From contig JAEZGJ010000018.1 in NCBI GenBank assembly GCA_023416965.1, positions 1 through 7,124 on the forward strand: a DNA stretch of 7,124 nt, given 5' to 3'. Shown piece by piece: positions 5,761 through 7,124 of the stretch. The position numbers and the translations under genes were made by a program. The notes beneath the pieces are model-generated. The model worked only from the letters and a program-made list of their open reading frames with translations, did no database searches and had not been told where the DNA came from. Every line of letters begins with the position of its first letter. Within the stretch, counting starts at the first letter, position 1. Source of the DNA: Pseudomonadota bacterium (GTDB lineage Bacteria; Pseudomonadota; Alphaproteobacteria; Rhizobiales; Phreatobacteraceae).

Positions 5761-6468
5761 ATGGCGCGGCGCGGCAGGATAGCGGTGCTGGACGACGAAC
5801 CCGACTGGGCTGACGCGGTGCGCGAGTACCTGAGCGACCTCGGATACGACGTCGACTGCCTGAAGGCGGCCTGGGAGCTGGAACCCTATCTCGCCCGCGA
5901 GAAGCCGGACCTCATCATCCTCGACATCGGCCTGCCCGGAGAGAACGGCATCGACATCCTGATCCGCACGGACCTCGCCAGCGACGTCGCCGTCCTGGTC
6001 CTCACGGGCAATCCCGACCCGATCGACCGCGTCCTCGGCCTGGAGCTCGGCGCCGACGACTATGTGCAGAAGCCGGTGGAGCTGCGCGAACTCGCCGCCC
6101 GCGTCGCCGGCATCCTGCAGCGCCGGCTGGGGCGCCGCCGCAACCTCGTCGTCTTCGAACAGGCCTCCGTCGATCTCGTCGCGGCGCGCATCCTGAAGGT
6201 GGACGGCTCGACGGACCGGCTGTCCGCCGGCGAGGTGGCGCTGATCCGCATCTTCGCGGAAAACCCGGGAAAGGTGCTCACCCGCGAGGAGATCATGGAA
6301 CAGGCGCCGGCGGAGGACGAGGAGGCCTTCGACCGCGCCGTCGATTCGCGCATCGCGCGCCTCAGGCGCAAGCTGGAGACCGATGCGATCCGGACCGTGC
6401 GCGGCCACGGCTACGTCTTCGACGTGCCGAACCATGGCGGCGACAAGCCCGGCGGGGAAGCGGCCTGA
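5761..6468 (+). CDS. OmpR-family response regulator, divergent from the kinase operon
   Basis: A 235-residue DNA-binding response regulator. The receiver (about 6-121) has D11/D12/E13, phospho-acceptor D55 in ILDIGLPGENG, T82 in VLTGNPDP and K104 in YVQKPVELREL. The linker is short and Arg-rich (RRLGRRR). The OmpR-type winged helix (about 129-223) has the recognition helix DRAVDSRIARLRRKLE and wing VRGHGYVF. I place the start at 5761 because GGAAGGG precedes it by 6 nt and the receiver then begins at its normal distance; an in-frame ATG at 5707 would add 18 non-conserved residues, overlaps the -10 element and lacks a site. No histidine kinase of its own is adjacent, so the hybrid kinase across the promoter is the nearest candidate partner. 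The globin gene lies 261 bp downstream on the same strand and might be a target. Confidence 0.93.
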   Translation: MARRGRIAVLDDEPDWADAVREYLSDLGYDVDCLKAAWELEPYLAREKPDLIILDIGLPGENGIDILIRTDLASDVAVLVLTGNPDPIDRVLGLELGADDYVQKPVELRELAARVAGILQRRLGRRRNLVVFEQASVDLVAARILKVDGSTDRLSAGEVALIRIFAENPGKVLTREEIMEQAPAEDEEAFDRAVDSRIARLRRKLETDAIRTVRGHGYVFDVPNHGGDKPGGEAA

Positions 6469-6729
6469 GCCGGACCGGTCGGTCGCGCGGGTCTTCGGAA
6501 GCGGCGGCATCGGATCGGGTCTGCGCTTGCGGTGTGCGAGGAAGGACGGCGACGATCTGACCGCGTCATTCGTGCCGCCGCATGTCGTGCAGCGTCAATC
6601 CATGTTTCAGCCGGGGGACGATCCGCCGCACCGAAACGGGGGAAACAGCGACGCGCCGCCGGCGGCATGGGGGTGAAGGACGGCCAGGCGAGGGTCGATC
6701 CACTCCACCACCTCCACCGGACACCTGAC
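6469..6729 (+). other. Gap between regulator and globin; probable globin leader
   Basis: In these 261 bp I see no gene with a ribosome-binding site or family resemblance. Present are an 8-bp palindrome GACCGGTC just after the regulator stop and a 12-bp perfect palindrome GCCGCCGGCGGC (6655-6666) with no T-run. The last 30 bases before the globin are C/A-rich with no good Shine-Dalgarno sequence. No FNR/FixK-type TTGA-N6-TCAA box was found; TCGT-N6-TCAA (6582-6595 region) matches only one half. Promoters for the globin are not identifiable by eye. Confidence 0.4.
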
Positions 6730-7124
6730 ATGACACCCGACCAGATCGCCCTCATTCCCCGCCAGTTCGGCCTCGTCGCCCGCCGCGCGGATGCCTTCGC
6801 CGCCGACTTCTACGACCATCTCTTCATGCTCGACGGCACGCTGCGGCCCATGTTTCCCGCCGACCTCTCCGCCCAGCGCGGCAAGCTGGTCAAGGTGCTC
6901 GCCCATGTGATCCTGTCCCTGGATGACCTCGGTGCCGTCATCGACGACGTCCGCGCCCTCGGCGCGAGACATGTCGGCTACGGCGTCACCGCCGCCGACT
7001 ACCAGACGGTCGGCATCGCTCTCCTGAAGACGCTCGGCGACCATCTGGGCGACGCGTTCGACGATGCCTCCCGCGCGGCCTGGGCCCGCTGCTACGGCAT
7101 GCTGGCCGAGGCCATGAGCGAGGC
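6730..7124 (+). CDS. Bacterial haemoglobin (FHb/VHb-type globin), 3' end outside window
   Basis: Haem protein that binds O2 and probably NO in the cytoplasm. The frame runs from the ATG at 6730 to the right edge (131 codons, no stop). Alignment by eye with Vitreoscilla haemoglobin and E. coli Hmp shows the family's key residues: Tyr28 (B10, in FYDHLF), Phe42 (CD1, in RPMF), Gln49 (likely E7, in AQRGKL), and proximal His81 (F8) in ARHVGYGV followed by YQTVGIALLKTL; the G-H region has AWARCYGML. A haem pocket with Tyr B10 and Gln E7 is typical of this family and fits NO dioxygenation, which needs a reductase partner. The N-terminus (MTPDQIALI) looks more like the short single-domain globins of about 140 residues, often labelled hemin receptor, than like flavohaemoglobins, but the window ends before a reductase domain could be seen. 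The ribosome-binding site is weak. Confidence 0.9.
   Translation, partial: MTPDQIALIPRQFGLVARRADAFAADFYDHLFMLDGTLRPMFPADLSAQRGKLVKVLAHVILSLDDLGAVIDDVRALGARHVGYGVTAADYQTVGIALLKTLGDHLGDAFDDASRAAWARCYGMLAEAMSE

Noticed and set aside
5647..6510. Minus-strand open frame of about 287 codons
   Set aside because: Antisense to the second response regulator; composition is shadow-like.
6601..6676. Short 24-codon ORF ahead of the globin
   Set aside because: No ribosome-binding site, low-complexity composition, and no family resemblance.
6469..6729. FNR/FixK or NnrR box for the globin
   Set aside because: Only isolated half-sites (GTCAA near 6595) were seen; no symmetrical TTGA-N6-TCAA-type site.

Overview
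The window is high-GC DNA (third codon positions are mostly G or C) from an alphaproteobacterium, most likely of the Hyphomicrobiales (Rhizobiales) type. Three things point there: a SUV3-like DExH helicase with the long C-terminal extension common in that class, cytosolic PAS hybrid kinases paired with OmpR-type regulators, and a very dense cluster of GANTC, the target of the alphaproteobacterial cell-cycle methyltransferase CcrM. No insertion sequence, tRNA, rRNA or CRISPR array is visible. I cannot name the species.

Layout. (1) Positions 1-2588, minus strand: the first 862 codons of a SUV3-like RNA/DNA helicase, running off the left edge. (2) Positions 2589-2945: a 357-base non-coding region upstream of the helicase. 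It holds 13 GANTC sites in 250 bp. Eight of them, from 2745 to 2924, are spaced 21, 22, 21, 31, 42, 21 and 21 bp, that is, on one face of the helix. It also contains a long interrupted palindrome, a near-consensus CtrA box and a stable leader hairpin next to the helicase start. (3) Positions 2946-5650, minus strand: a two-gene operon of an OmpR-family response regulator followed, with an ATGA overlap, by a soluble PAS-PAS-HisKA-HATPase-receiver hybrid kinase. (4) Positions 5651-5760: a short divergent promoter region with two inverted repeats. (5) Positions 5761-6468, plus strand: a second OmpR-family regulator, paralogous in its receiver domain to the first. (6) Positions 6469-6729: a gap with no convincing gene or terminator. 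(7) From 6730 to the right edge, plus strand: a bacterial haemoglobin (FHb/VHb-type globin), cut by the window end.

How the genes may work together. The kinase and two regulators look like one signalling locus: a single hybrid kinase with its own receiver and two OmpR-type outputs transcribed divergently. The second PAS domain carries a histidine at the position of the haem-ligand histidine of FixL, and the next gene beyond the locus is a globin. An oxygen, NO or redox theme is therefore possible but not shown. The helicase is separate. Its most striking property is the upstream region, whose phased GANTC array resembles in logic (not in sequence) the GATC clusters read by SeqA in enterobacteria, and which is the best candidate here for an undescribed regulatory element.
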